From: Streptomyces luomodiensis
GTDB lineage: Bacteria > Actinomycetota > Actinomycetes > Streptomycetales > Streptomycetaceae
DNA length: 64,000 bases
Direction of reading: 5' to 3'
NCBI RefSeq assembly: GCF_031679605.1
Contig: NZ_CP117522.1
Span: 7,192,001-7,256,000, forward strand
A program made the position numbers and the translations under genes. Below the pieces are notes generated by a model. The model made no database searches. It worked only from the letters and a program-made list of their open reading frames with translations, and was not told the origin of the DNA. Below are positions 41,723-49,299 of the stretch, piece by piece (the stretch's first letter is position 1; the number at the start of each line of letters is the position of its first letter).

Positions 41723-44349
41723 CCGAGGACAAGCGCCCCATCGGCGTGCCCGACCTGTCCCTCGTGGTGCTCATCGGCACCACCGGCTCCGGTAAGTCCA
41801 CCTTCGCCCGGCGCCACTTCCTGCCCACCCAGATCGTCTCCTCCGACGTCTGCCGAGGGCTGGTCGCCGACGACGAGAACGACCAGAGCGCCACCCCCGA
41901 CGCCTTCGACGTCCTCCACTACATCGCGGGCAAGCGGCTCGCGGCCGGACGGCTGACCGTCGTGGACGCCACCAACGTCCAGAGCGAGGCCCGCCGCAGT
42001 CTGATCAGGCTCGCGCGCGAGCACGACGTGCTGCCCGTGGCGATCGTCCTCGACGTCCCCGAGGGCGAATGCGCCCGGCGCAACGCCCAGCGCCCCGACC
42101 GCGCCGCGCTGCCCGCCCATGTCATTCCCCGCCAGCGCCGTGAGCTGCGCCGCTCCCTGAAGTCCCTGGAGCGCGAGGGGTTCCGCAAGGTGCACATCCT
42201 GCGCGGTGTCGAACAGGTCGAGGCCGCGGAGATCGTCACCGAGCGCCGCTACAACGATCTGCGCCACCTCACCGGCCCGTTCGACATCATCGGTGACATC
42301 CACGGCTGCCGCTCCGAGCTGGAGACCCTGCTGGGCAAGCTCGGCTACGCCCTGCGCCGCGACGACCTCGGCCGCCCGGTCGACGCGGCCCATCCCGAGG
42401 GGCGTACGGCGGTCTTCGTCGGCGACCTCGTCGACCGTGGCCCCGACAGCCCCGGGGTGCTGCGCCTGGTGATGGGCATGGTCGCCTCCGGCGCGGCCCT
42501 GTGCGTGCCCGGCAACCACGAGAACAAGCTCGGCCGCTATCTCAAGGGCCGCAAGGTCCAGCTCACCCACGGCCTCGCCGAGACCGTGGCGCAGCTGGAC
42601 CGGGAGCACGCCGCCGACCCGGGCTTCGCGGACCGGGTGCGGGACTTCGTCGACTCGCTGATCAGCCACTATGTGCTGGACGGCGGGAAGCTGGTGGTGT
42701 GTCACGCCGGGCTGCCCGAGAAGTACCACGGCCGCACCTCCGGCCGGGTCCGCTCGCACGCCCTGTACGGGGACACGACCGGGGAGACCGATGAGTTCGG
42801 CCTGCCCGTGCGCTACCCATGGGCCGAGGACTACCGCGGCCGCGCCGCCGTCGTCTACGGCCACACCCCCACCCCCCGCGCATCCTGGCTCAACAACACC
42901 ATCTGCCTGGACACCGGCTGTGTCTTCGGCGGCCGGATGACCGCGCTGCGCTGGCCGGAGCGCGAGCTGGTGGACGTCCCGGCCGAGCGGGTCTGGTACG
43001 AACCGGTCAAACCGCTGACCACCGAGGCCCCCGGCGGCGCCGACGGCCGCCCGCTCGACCTGAGCGATGTGCGGGGCCGCCGGGTCGTCGAGACCCGCCA
43101 CATGGGCCGGATCGCGGTCAAGGAGGAGAACGCGGCGGCGGCGCTGGAGGTCCTGAGCCGTTTCGCGGTCGACCCTCGGCTGCTCGGCTATCTCCCGCCC
43201 ACCATGGCGCCGACCGCCACCTCCAAGGAGGGGGCCGGTGACGGAGCCGCCGATGACGGCTTCCTCGAGCATCCGGCGGAGGCGTTCGCCGCCTACCGCT
43301 CGGACGGGGTGCGCCAGGTGATCTGCGAGGAGAAGCACATGGGCTCCCGCGCGGTGGTGCTGGTCTGCCGTGACGCGGATGTCGCACGGGAGCGCTTCGG
43401 CGCACCGGACGGCGTCTCCGGCGCGGTCCACACCCGCACCGGACGGCCGTTCTTCGACGACGCGGCGCTCACGGAGACCGTGCTGCGCCGGCTGAACGGC
43501 GCCCTCGACGACGCCGGGCTGTGGCAGGAGCTGGACACCGACTGGGTGCTGCTGGACGCCGAGTTGATGCCGTGGTCGCTCAAGGCCGAGGGACTGCTGC
43601 GCAACCAGTACGCGGCGGTGGGCGCCGCCTCCCGCGCCGTCTTCCCCGGCGTCCTCGCGGCGCTGGAGGGGGCGGAGGCGCGCGGTGTCGAGGTGTCCGC
43701 CCTGCTCGGCAAGCAGCGTGAACGCGCGGCGGACGCGGCCGCCTTCACCGACGCCTACCGGCGCTACTGCTGGCCGGTCGACGGGCTGAACGGTATCCGG
43801 CTGGCGCCGTTCCAGATCCTGGCCGTCCAGGGCCGCAACCTCGCCACCGCGCTTCCGCACGATCAGCAGCTCGCCCTGATCGACCGGATGATCGAGGCCG
43901 AGAAGCCGGCCTCCGACGCCGACGCCGACGGTGCCCGGATGCTGGTCCCCACCCGTCGGCTGATCGTCGACACCGAGGACGAGGCATCGGTCGCCGAGGG
44001 CGTGCGGTGGTGGCTCGACCTGACGGCGGCGGGCGGTGAGGGCATGGTGGTCAAGCCCCTCCAGGGCTTCGTCCGCAAGGGCGACGGCCGGCTGGTCCAG
44101 CCGGGCGTGAAGTGCCGGGGCCGCGAGTATCTGCGGATCATCTACGGCCCGGAGTACACCCGCCCGGAGAACCTGGAGCGGCTGCGGGAGCGCCATCTGG
44201 GCCACAAGCGCTCACTCGCCCTGCGGGAGTACGCGCTGGGGCTGGAAGCGCTGGACCGACTGGCGGAGGGCGAACCCCTGTGGCGCGTCCACGAGGCCGT
44301 ATTCGCGGTCCTCGCCCTGGAGTCCGAGCCGGTGGACCCGAGACTGTAG
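41719..44349 (+). CDS. pnkp: Polynucleotide kinase-phosphatase-ligase Pnkp
   Basis: An 876-residue three-domain RNA repair enzyme. Kinase (about 1-170): P-loop GTTGSGKS (20-27). Calcineurin-type phosphatase (about 185-400): GDIHGC (192-197), GDLVDRG (235-241), GNHEN (265-269) and YGHTP (380-384). Adenylyltransferase/ligase (about 455-876): Lys539 in CEEKHMGSR, the nucleotidyl-acceptor motif, and later GEGMVVKPL. It heals 2',3'-cyclic phosphate and 5'-OH ends and, with Hen1, seals them. It overlaps hen1 by 4 bp, so stoichiometric production is likely. It is the last gene before the repetitive spacer. Confidence 0.95.
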   Translation: MTEDKRPIGVPDLSLVVLIGTTGSGKSTFARRHFLPTQIVSSDVCRGLVADDENDQSATPDAFDVLHYIAGKRLAAGRLTVVDATNVQSEARRSLIRLAREHDVLPVAIVLDVPEGECARRNAQRPDRAALPAHVIPRQRRELRRSLKSLEREGFRKVHILRGVEQVEAAEIVTERRYNDLRHLTGPFDIIGDIHGCRSELETLLGKLGYALRRDDLGRPVDAAHPEGRTAVFVGDLVDRGPDSPGVLRLVMGMVASGAALCVPGNHENKLGRYLKGRKVQLTHGLAETVAQLDREHAADPGFADRVRDFVDSLISHYVLDGGKLVVCHAGLPEKYHGRTSGRVRSHALYGDTTGETDEFGLPVRYPWAEDYRGRAAVVYGHTPTPRASWLNNTICLDTGCVFGGRMTALRWPERELVDVPAERVWYEPVKPLTTEAPGGADGRPLDLSDVRGRRVVETRHMGRIAVKEENAAAALEVLSRFAVDPRLLGYLPPTMAPTATSKEGAGDGAADDGFLEHPAEAFAAYRSDGVRQVICEEKHMGSRAVVLVCRDADVARERFGAPDGVSGAVHTRTGRPFFDDAALTETVLRRLNGALDDAGLWQELDTDWVLLDAELMPWSLKAEGLLRNQYAAVGAASRAVFPGVLAALEGAEARGVEVSALLGKQRERAADAAAFTDAYRRYCWPVDGLNGIRLAPFQILAVQGRNLATALPHDQQLALIDRMIEAEKPASDADADGARMLVPTRRLIVDTEDEASVAEGVRWWLDLTAAGGEGMVVKPLQGFVRKGDGRLVQPGVKCRGREYLRIIYGPEYTRPENLERLRERHLGHKRSLALREYALGLEALDRLAEGEPLWRVHEAVFAVLALESEPVDPRL

Positions 44350-44722
44350 CGGCCGGCCTCCGCGGCCGGGGCCCCGCTCCGGCCCGGTTGCGGCCTGGCT
44401 GTGGCCCGGTTGCGGTCCGGCTCCGGCCTGGCTTTGGCCTCCGCTTCGGCCCGGTCGGGGCTTGGCCCCGGCCCTGCTCTGGGCCGGTCGGGCCCGGTCC
44501 CGGCCCGGCCGCCCGCTGTGGCCTGGTCGGGGTCTGGTCCCGGCCTTGCTCTGGCTCCGCTCTGGCCCGGCCCGGCCGGGGATCCCGTTCCGGCACGGCT
44601 TTGGCCTCCGCTCCAGCCCGGTTGCGGTCCGGGTCAGGTGTCCGTTCTGGGGCCCGGTCCGGCCCTCGGCCTGGTCGTGGCTCCGGGTTCCGGCCCGGCC
44701 ACCGGCGGCCGGCGGTCAGGTG
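44350..44722. repeat. Low-complexity GGCC-rich spacer
   Basis: 373 bp built from imperfect short motifs around GGCCCGG, GGCCTGG and TTGCGG (for example GGCCCGGTTGCGG twice near the start). Open frames in it encode only Arg/Pro/Gly-rich sequence. I see no gene; it separates pnkp from the convergent GlxA-type regulator. Confidence 0.7.
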
Positions 44723-45790
44723 TCAGACGGCCGCCTGGGGCCGTGACTCCTGGGGCCGTGACTCCTGGGGCCGTGACCAGGCCAGGGGCCGGGACTCGCG
44801 GGCACGGAATGCGCGGCGGTAGTCGTGTGGCGGTACCCCCACCGCCCGGGTGAAGTGGCGGCGCAGGTTGGCCGCCGTCCCAAGCCCGCACAGCTCCGCG
44901 ATCCGGTCCACCGGTAGATCGCCGCTCTCCAGCAGCTCACGGGCGCGTGCGATCCGCTGGGCCTGTAGCCAGCGCAGCGGTGTCGTGCCCGTGGCGGAGT
45001 GGAAGCGGCGGGTCAGGGTGCGCGGGCTGGTGTGGGCGCGGCGGGCGAGGTCGGCGACGGTCAGCGGTTCGTGGAGCCGCTCGGCGGCCCAGTGCAGCAA
45101 CGGGGCGAGCGAGTCGTCGGTGCGCTCCGGCAGCGGCGCCTCGATGTACTGGGCCTGGCCGCCCGGCCGGTGGGCGGGTGCGACGAGCTGCCGGGCCAGG
45201 GTGTTCGCCGCCTCGCTGCCGTAGTCCTCGCGCACCAGATGCAGACAGACGTCGATGCAGGCGGTGGAGCCCGCTCCCGTCAGTACGTCGCCGTGGTCGA
45301 CGTAGAGCACGGACGGATCGAGCCGCACGGCCGGATAGCGCTCGGCGAACAGCGCCGCGTACATCCAGTGGGTGGCCGCCGTACGGCCGTCGAGAAGTCC
45401 GGTCGCGGCGAGGGTGAACGCGCCCGAGCACAGCGACACGATGCGGGCGCCGCGCCGATGGGCCTCGCGCAGCGCGTCGATCAGCTCCTCGGGCGGATCG
45501 CCGCGCACATCGGCCGAGGCCGGGACGATCACCGTGTCCGCCGAGATCAACTCCTCGGTGCCGTACGGGGTGCGGGCGGCGAACCACGAGCGGGCGGCGA
45601 CCGGGTCACCGGCTCCCTCACCGCCCGGTCCGATCGCACAGACCCGCAGGTCGTACCAGGGGTCGGGGAGTCCGGGCCGATCGGTGCCGAAGACATGGCA
45701 GGGCACCGCCAGGTCGAAGATCGGCATACCCGGGGTGACGGCGAGGGCGATGGACCGGTGGCGCGCGGACATGGCAGGAATGTACCGCAT
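44723..45790 (-). CDS. GlxA-type transcriptional regulator (DJ-1/PfpI domain plus AraC HTH)
   Basis: A 355-residue regulator. An N-terminal class I glutamine-amidotransferase-like domain (about 10-190) has the nucleophile-elbow sequence IVSLCSGAFTLAATGLLDG and TAATHWMYA. The C-terminal AraC domain (about 230-330) shows VADLARRAHTSPRTLTRRFH and IAELCGLGTAANLRRHF. ATG 45790 has GGCAGGAGTGACAGC upstream; ATG 45772 is an alternative. The C terminus ends in SRPQESRPQESRPQ, encoded by a 15-bp tandem repeat. It is divergent from the DHA2 exporter (48 bp between starts), which it probably controls. Confidence 0.88.
   Translation of the reverse strand: MRYIPAMSARHRSIALAVTPGMPIFDLAVPCHVFGTDRPGLPDPWYDLRVCAIGPGGEGAGDPVAARSWFAARTPYGTEELISADTVIVPASADVRGDPPEELIDALREAHRRGARIVSLCSGAFTLAATGLLDGRTAATHWMYAALFAERYPAVRLDPSVLYVDHGDVLTGAGSTACIDVCLHLVREDYGSEAANTLARQLVAPAHRPGGQAQYIEAPLPERTDDSLAPLLHWAAERLHEPLTVADLARRAHTSPRTLTRRFHSATGTTPLRWLQAQRIARARELLESGDLPVDRIAELCGLGTAANLRRHFTRAVGVPPHDYRRAFRARESRPLAWSRPQESRPQESRPQAAV
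44736..44777 (+). repeat. 15-bp tandem repeat in the 3' end of the GlxA-type gene
   Basis: TGGGGCCGTGACTCC twice plus a 12-bp partial copy; encodes the SRPQE repeats on the minus strand. Confidence 0.85.
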
Positions 45791-45838
45791 GCTGTCACTC
45801 CTGCCACTCGTTCCGTCCTGTTCCGGAGCCGATGCTGG

Positions 45839-47395
45839 ATGGGCATGACGAACCCTTCCGCAAAGGCCCAGGGGAGCGGTGTGCCCACGGCCGCCCCCGA
45901 TCCGGCTCCCGGTCCTGGTCCCGGCCCTGATCCGGGCTCCGGTTCCGTTCCGGCTCCTGATCCCCGGCGCTGGCTGATCCTCGCCGTCGCGTCGGCGGCC
46001 CAGTTCCTCGCCGTGCTCGACATGATCGCGGTCAATATCGCCTTCCCCGCGATCGGCGCCGACTTCCGCTCGGCGTCCACCGCCCAGCTGTCCTGGGTGC
46101 TCAACGCCTACACCATCGTGCTCGCGGCGCTGCTGGTCCCCGCCGGGCGGCTGGCCGACGCGATCGGCGGGCGGCGCTCGTTCCTGACCGGCATCGCGCT
46201 GTTCGGACTCGCTTCGGTGGCCTGCGGGGTCGCTCCCGGGCTCGGCTCGCTGATCGCGGCGCGCGTAGTGCAGGGCGCGGCGGCGGCCGTCCTGGTGCCC
46301 ACCTCCCTCTCGCTCGCCCTGCCCGCCTTCCCGGAGCGCGAACGGCCCACAGCCATCGGCGTCTGGACGGCGGTGAGCGCGGTCGCGGCCAGCTCGGGAC
46401 CGGTGGCGGGCGGACTGCTGGCCGCCTCCGACTGGCGCTGGATCTTCCTCGTCAACCCGCCCGTGGTGCTCGTGGCATGGGTGGCCGGGCTACGGCTGCT
46501 GCCGCGCACCGGACCTGTCGGCGACGAGCGTCGCCGCACGGGGCGCGTAGGCGACGAGCGCCGCCGCACCGGGCGCGTAGGTGAGCGCCGTCGCCTCGAT
46601 CCGCTCGGGACGCTGCTCGTCCTCCTCGGCACCGGATCCCTCACCACCGCCTGTGTCGAGGCCGCCGACTGGGGCTACGACGCCCCGGCCACCCTCGCCT
46701 TCCTCGCCGCCGGCCTGGCCGTGGGCGCGCTGGCCGTGGCCCACGTACGCCGCCACCCGGACCCGGTGGTGGATCCGGCGCTGTTCCGGACCCGTGCCTT
46801 CACCGCCGCCGCGCTCGGCCTGCTGAGCTACTTCCTCGCCTACGCGGCCTCGCTCCTCGCCGCGACCCTGCTGTTCACCGGGGTATGGGGCTGGTCCACG
46901 TCCCGTGCGGGCCTGGCCGTCACGCCCTGGCCGCTCACCGTCCTGGTGGTGTCGATGCTGTCGGGGCGGATCGTCCGGGCGCTGGGGGAGCGGACCACGG
47001 CCGTCGTCGGCGGGCTGTGCTTCGCCGCCGGTCCGATGTGGTGGCTCTTCCTCGCGGGCGGCGACGGTGCGCACTACGCCGTGGAGTGCATGCCCGGACT
47101 GGTGCTCACCGGAATCGGCGCGGGGCTCTACCAGCCGGTGATGTTCTCGGCCGCCGGACTGCTTCCGGCCCGTCAACTGTCCCTCGGGTCGGGGGTGCTG
47201 ATGATGTCCCGGCAGGGCGGCTCGGCCCTGGGCGTCGCGGCGCTGGTCGTGATCACCGGTGGCGCCGCCCGGCCGGGGCTCGACGCGCTGCGCGCGGGCT
47301 GGGTCTTCACGGCGGTGACCGCCGCGCTCGCCGCCGTCGCGGGCGCCGCCTTGCGTACGGGTACGGGTACGGGTGGTCGTGATGGCCAGGGGTGA
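45839..47395 (+). CDS. DHA2-family MFS exporter (14 TM)
   Basis: A 518-residue drug:H+ antiporter-type carrier. A Pro/Gly/Ser-rich cytosolic N terminus (about 1-40) precedes 14 hydrophobic segments. Motif A reads GRLADAIGGRRSF between TM2 and TM3, motif C-like sequence AVSAVAASSGPVAGGLLA is in TM5, and the DWRWIFLVNPP loop is typical of DHA2 proteins. The loop after TM6 holds a small internal repeat, TGRVGDERRR. ATG 45839 (MGMTNPS) or ATG 45845 may be the start. Divergent from the GlxA-type regulator. Substrate unknown. Confidence 0.88.
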   Translation: MGMTNPSAKAQGSGVPTAAPDPAPGPGPGPDPGSGSVPAPDPRRWLILAVASAAQFLAVLDMIAVNIAFPAIGADFRSASTAQLSWVLNAYTIVLAALLVPAGRLADAIGGRRSFLTGIALFGLASVACGVAPGLGSLIAARVVQGAAAAVLVPTSLSLALPAFPERERPTAIGVWTAVSAVAASSGPVAGGLLAASDWRWIFLVNPPVVLVAWVAGLRLLPRTGPVGDERRRTGRVGDERRRTGRVGERRRLDPLGTLLVLLGTGSLTTACVEAADWGYDAPATLAFLAAGLAVGALAVAHVRRHPDPVVDPALFRTRAFTAAALGLLSYFLAYAASLLAATLLFTGVWGWSTSRAGLAVTPWPLTVLVVSMLSGRIVRALGERTTAVVGGLCFAAGPMWWLFLAGGDGAHYAVECMPGLVLTGIGAGLYQPVMFSAAGLLPARQLSLGSGVLMMSRQGGSALGVAALVVITGGAARPGLDALRAGWVFTAVTAALAAVAGAALRTGTGTGGRDGQG

Positions 47396-47465
47396 AGCGG
47401 GGGTGACGGGGAGATGCGGTACGTACCGGTAGGGACCGCACGGGTACGGACCCGGTACGGCACCA

Positions 47466-47494
47466 TTGACGTGCCGGCGCCGGCTGCCTAGCGT
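47466..47494 (+). promoter_or_regulatory. HrdB-type promoter for the Crp/Fnr gene
   Basis: TTGACG (47466-47471), a 17-bp spacer and TAGCGT (47489-47494), a good match to the Streptomyces vegetative consensus, about 85 bp before the start codon. Confidence 0.65.
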
Positions 47495-47512
47495 TCTGAG
47501 CGATCCCTGGGA

Positions 47513-47548
47513 TCTCCGCAGGCATGGCGACGGTTCTCCGCAGGCATG
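47513..47548 (+). repeat. 14-bp direct repeat, 22-bp period, in the Crp/Fnr leader
   Basis: TCTCCGCAGGCATG at 47513-47526 and 47535-47548, just downstream of the predicted transcription start. Confidence 0.6.
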
Positions 47549-47576
47549 ATGACCACTGGCTGAGCGGGGAGGGCGG

Positions 47577-48296
47577 ATGAGTCTCTTCGAGGACGGACGG
47601 CCCTTTCTGCACGCGCTTCCCGCCGAGGACCGGCGCGCGCTGCTCGCCCTCGGCAGGCCCCGGGCCTACGCCCCCGGCGAGGTCGTGCTGCGCGAGCACG
47701 ACCGTACGACCTTCGTCGTCGCGATCACCTCCGGCTGGGCCGCCGTCTCGGTGGAGACCGAGCGCGGGGTGCGGCTGATCCTGGCGCTGCGCGGGGCGGG
47801 CGAGGTCGTGGGCGACCAGGCCGCGGTGGACCACGGCTCGCGCAGCGCCACCGTCACCGCGCTCGGCCGGATGGAGGCGGTGGTGGTCTCCGGAGACCGG
47901 TTCCGCGCCTATCTGGCCGCACGTCCCGTCGCCACCGTACTGATCATGCGTCAGTTCAGCTCCCGGCTGCGCAGTTCCGACGGCGAGCGACGCTCACTCG
48001 CCTCGGAGAGGGTGCTTCAGCGGCTGGCGGTCCGGCTGGTCGAACTCGCCGAGCGCACCGGCCACCCCGGCGCCGACGGGGCCATCACCGTCGATCTGCC
48101 GCTGCCCCAGCACGACATCGCCGCCGCGGTGGGCTCGACCCGGGAGGCGGTCGCCAAGGCGCTGCGACTGCTGCGCGACCAGGGCGTCGTCCGGACCGCC
48201 TCGCGCCGCTTCGTGGTGACGGACATCGGACTGCTACGGCTGTTGGCCGAGGGCCGTGCGACGGGAGAACACATCCCGGCGAGCCCTCGCGACTGA
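47577..48296 (+). CDS. Crp/Fnr-family transcriptional regulator
   Basis: A 239-residue regulator. The N-terminal cyclic-nucleotide-binding-type beta barrel (about 10-125) shows YAPGEVVLREHDRTTFVV and GRMEAVVVSGDRFRAYL. The phosphate-binding cassette is not canonical, so the ligand is uncertain. The C-terminal winged helix (about 165-225) reads LPQHDIAAAVGSTREAVAKAL. There are no Cys clusters, so it is not an FNR-type iron-sulphur sensor. Start ATG 47577 follows GGGGAGGGCGG. It stands alone with its own promoter. Confidence 0.87.
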   Translation: MSLFEDGRPFLHALPAEDRRALLALGRPRAYAPGEVVLREHDRTTFVVAITSGWAAVSVETERGVRLILALRGAGEVVGDQAAVDHGSRSATVTALGRMEAVVVSGDRFRAYLAARPVATVLIMRQFSSRLRSSDGERRSLASERVLQRLAVRLVELAERTGHPGADGAITVDLPLPQHDIAAAVGSTREAVAKALRLLRDQGVVRTASRRFVVTDIGLLRLLAEGRATGEHIPASPRD

Positions 48297-48547
48297 GCCC
48301 CCGCCACGCGCCCCACGATCGGGCGCCCCGCACGCCGTGGCGCGCGAGCATCCCCGCGTGGCCGACCGTACCGCTGGTCCCCTCCGAACGGCGGCCGCGG
48401 GCGGCGGTGGCCATGAACAGCCTTGAACATCGCCGTGGCCGCGGCAGTGCATGTCGATCAGCCCGCCGTCGACATCTCCACGCGATCCACTACGTCCGCG
48501 CCGCCCGTCCCGAATGCCTCACCATCGACCCCAGTCAGGCGTGAGCC

Positions 48548-48901
48548 CTACTGCCGCCGCTGGCCAAGGATGCAGAACTCGTTACCTTCGGGGTCTGCCA
48601 AGACAATCCACGATTGGTCACCCTGGCCGATATCAACACGCTGTGCGCCATGGGCCACCAGACGAGCCACCTCGGCGTCCTGGTCATCGGGCCTGAAGTC
48701 GAGATGCAGTCGGCTCTTGGCCTTCCTCGGCTCATCAAGCCGGACGAAGTCCAACCCCGGCGTGCGATCCGGCGCCGGACGGATCTCGAACTCGTCATCA
48801 GAGGAGTGGACCACCACCCAGCCAAGAGCCTCGGCCCACCACTGGCCCAGGGCCGCCGGATCCGCCGAGTGAACGATTACCTGTTCCCATTCCAAGGTCA
48901 T
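48548..48901 (-). CDS. VOC-family (glyoxalase-like) protein
   Basis: A 117-residue protein with the two beta-alpha-beta-beta-beta modules of the vicinal oxygen chelate fold: VIVHSADPAALGQWWAEALGW, RLHLDFRPDD and IVLADPEGNEFCIL. The metal position His11 and Glu near the C terminus are present. It could be a dioxygenase, isomerase or drug-binding protein. The 251 bp between the Crp/Fnr stop and this gene hold no convincing feature beyond a weak inverted repeat. Confidence 0.85.
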   Translation of the reverse strand: MTLEWEQVIVHSADPAALGQWWAEALGWVVVHSSDDEFEIRPAPDRTPGLDFVRLDEPRKAKSRLHLDFRPDDQDAEVARLVAHGAQRVDIGQGDQSWIVLADPEGNEFCILGQRRQ

Positions 48902-49026
48902 CCGCCGAGCTTAGACGTGCCGGCCTGCGAAGAACAGTCACTTAAATCTCCCTCATCGGGCTGGTCCGGAGCGGCCTTTCCCCTCGTGGAGCCACCGCCT
49001 CGCGACTGAACCGCCCCGTGGCGCTT

Positions 49027-49056
49027 CGCGCCCCCGCGATCGATCGCGGGGGCGCG
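49027..49056. terminator. 30-bp perfect palindrome, terminator-like
   Basis: Arms CGCGCCCCCGCGATC and GATCGCGGGGGCGCG abut. It lies in the 398-bp spacer 48902-49299, which shows no other feature. It may end transcripts entering from either side, but the nearest gene end is over 100 bp away. Confidence 0.5.
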
Positions 49057-49299
49057 TGCCTCACGCGTTTTCCGCGACTGTGTAAACGGCTACAGCCGTC
49101 CCGCCGCTCCCCCGCGACCCTGGAGACGGCACAGGGCGCGGGACCGTGGGCGACGGGGGTGCGCACGGCCCAGCGCCCCGCACCGGAGACGGGCGGCGGG
49201 GCGGGCAGGGGGAGAGACCCCGCCGCCCGCTTCGGGCATTCACCGGCACCCCGACACCACAGCGGGAGACGGGGGCCACGGCATGAAGGACGGCGGGCG

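Noticed and set aside
41485..44205. Minus-strand frame of about 900 codons opposite pnkp.
   Set aside because: Antisense shadow of a strongly conserved enzyme; the plus strand carries all catalytic motifs.
48423..48547. A possible gene fragment before the VOC gene (a frame reading HYVRAARPECLTIDPSQA before a stop).
   Set aside because: Too short and without a start or recognisable family; could be a gene remnant but cannot be supported.
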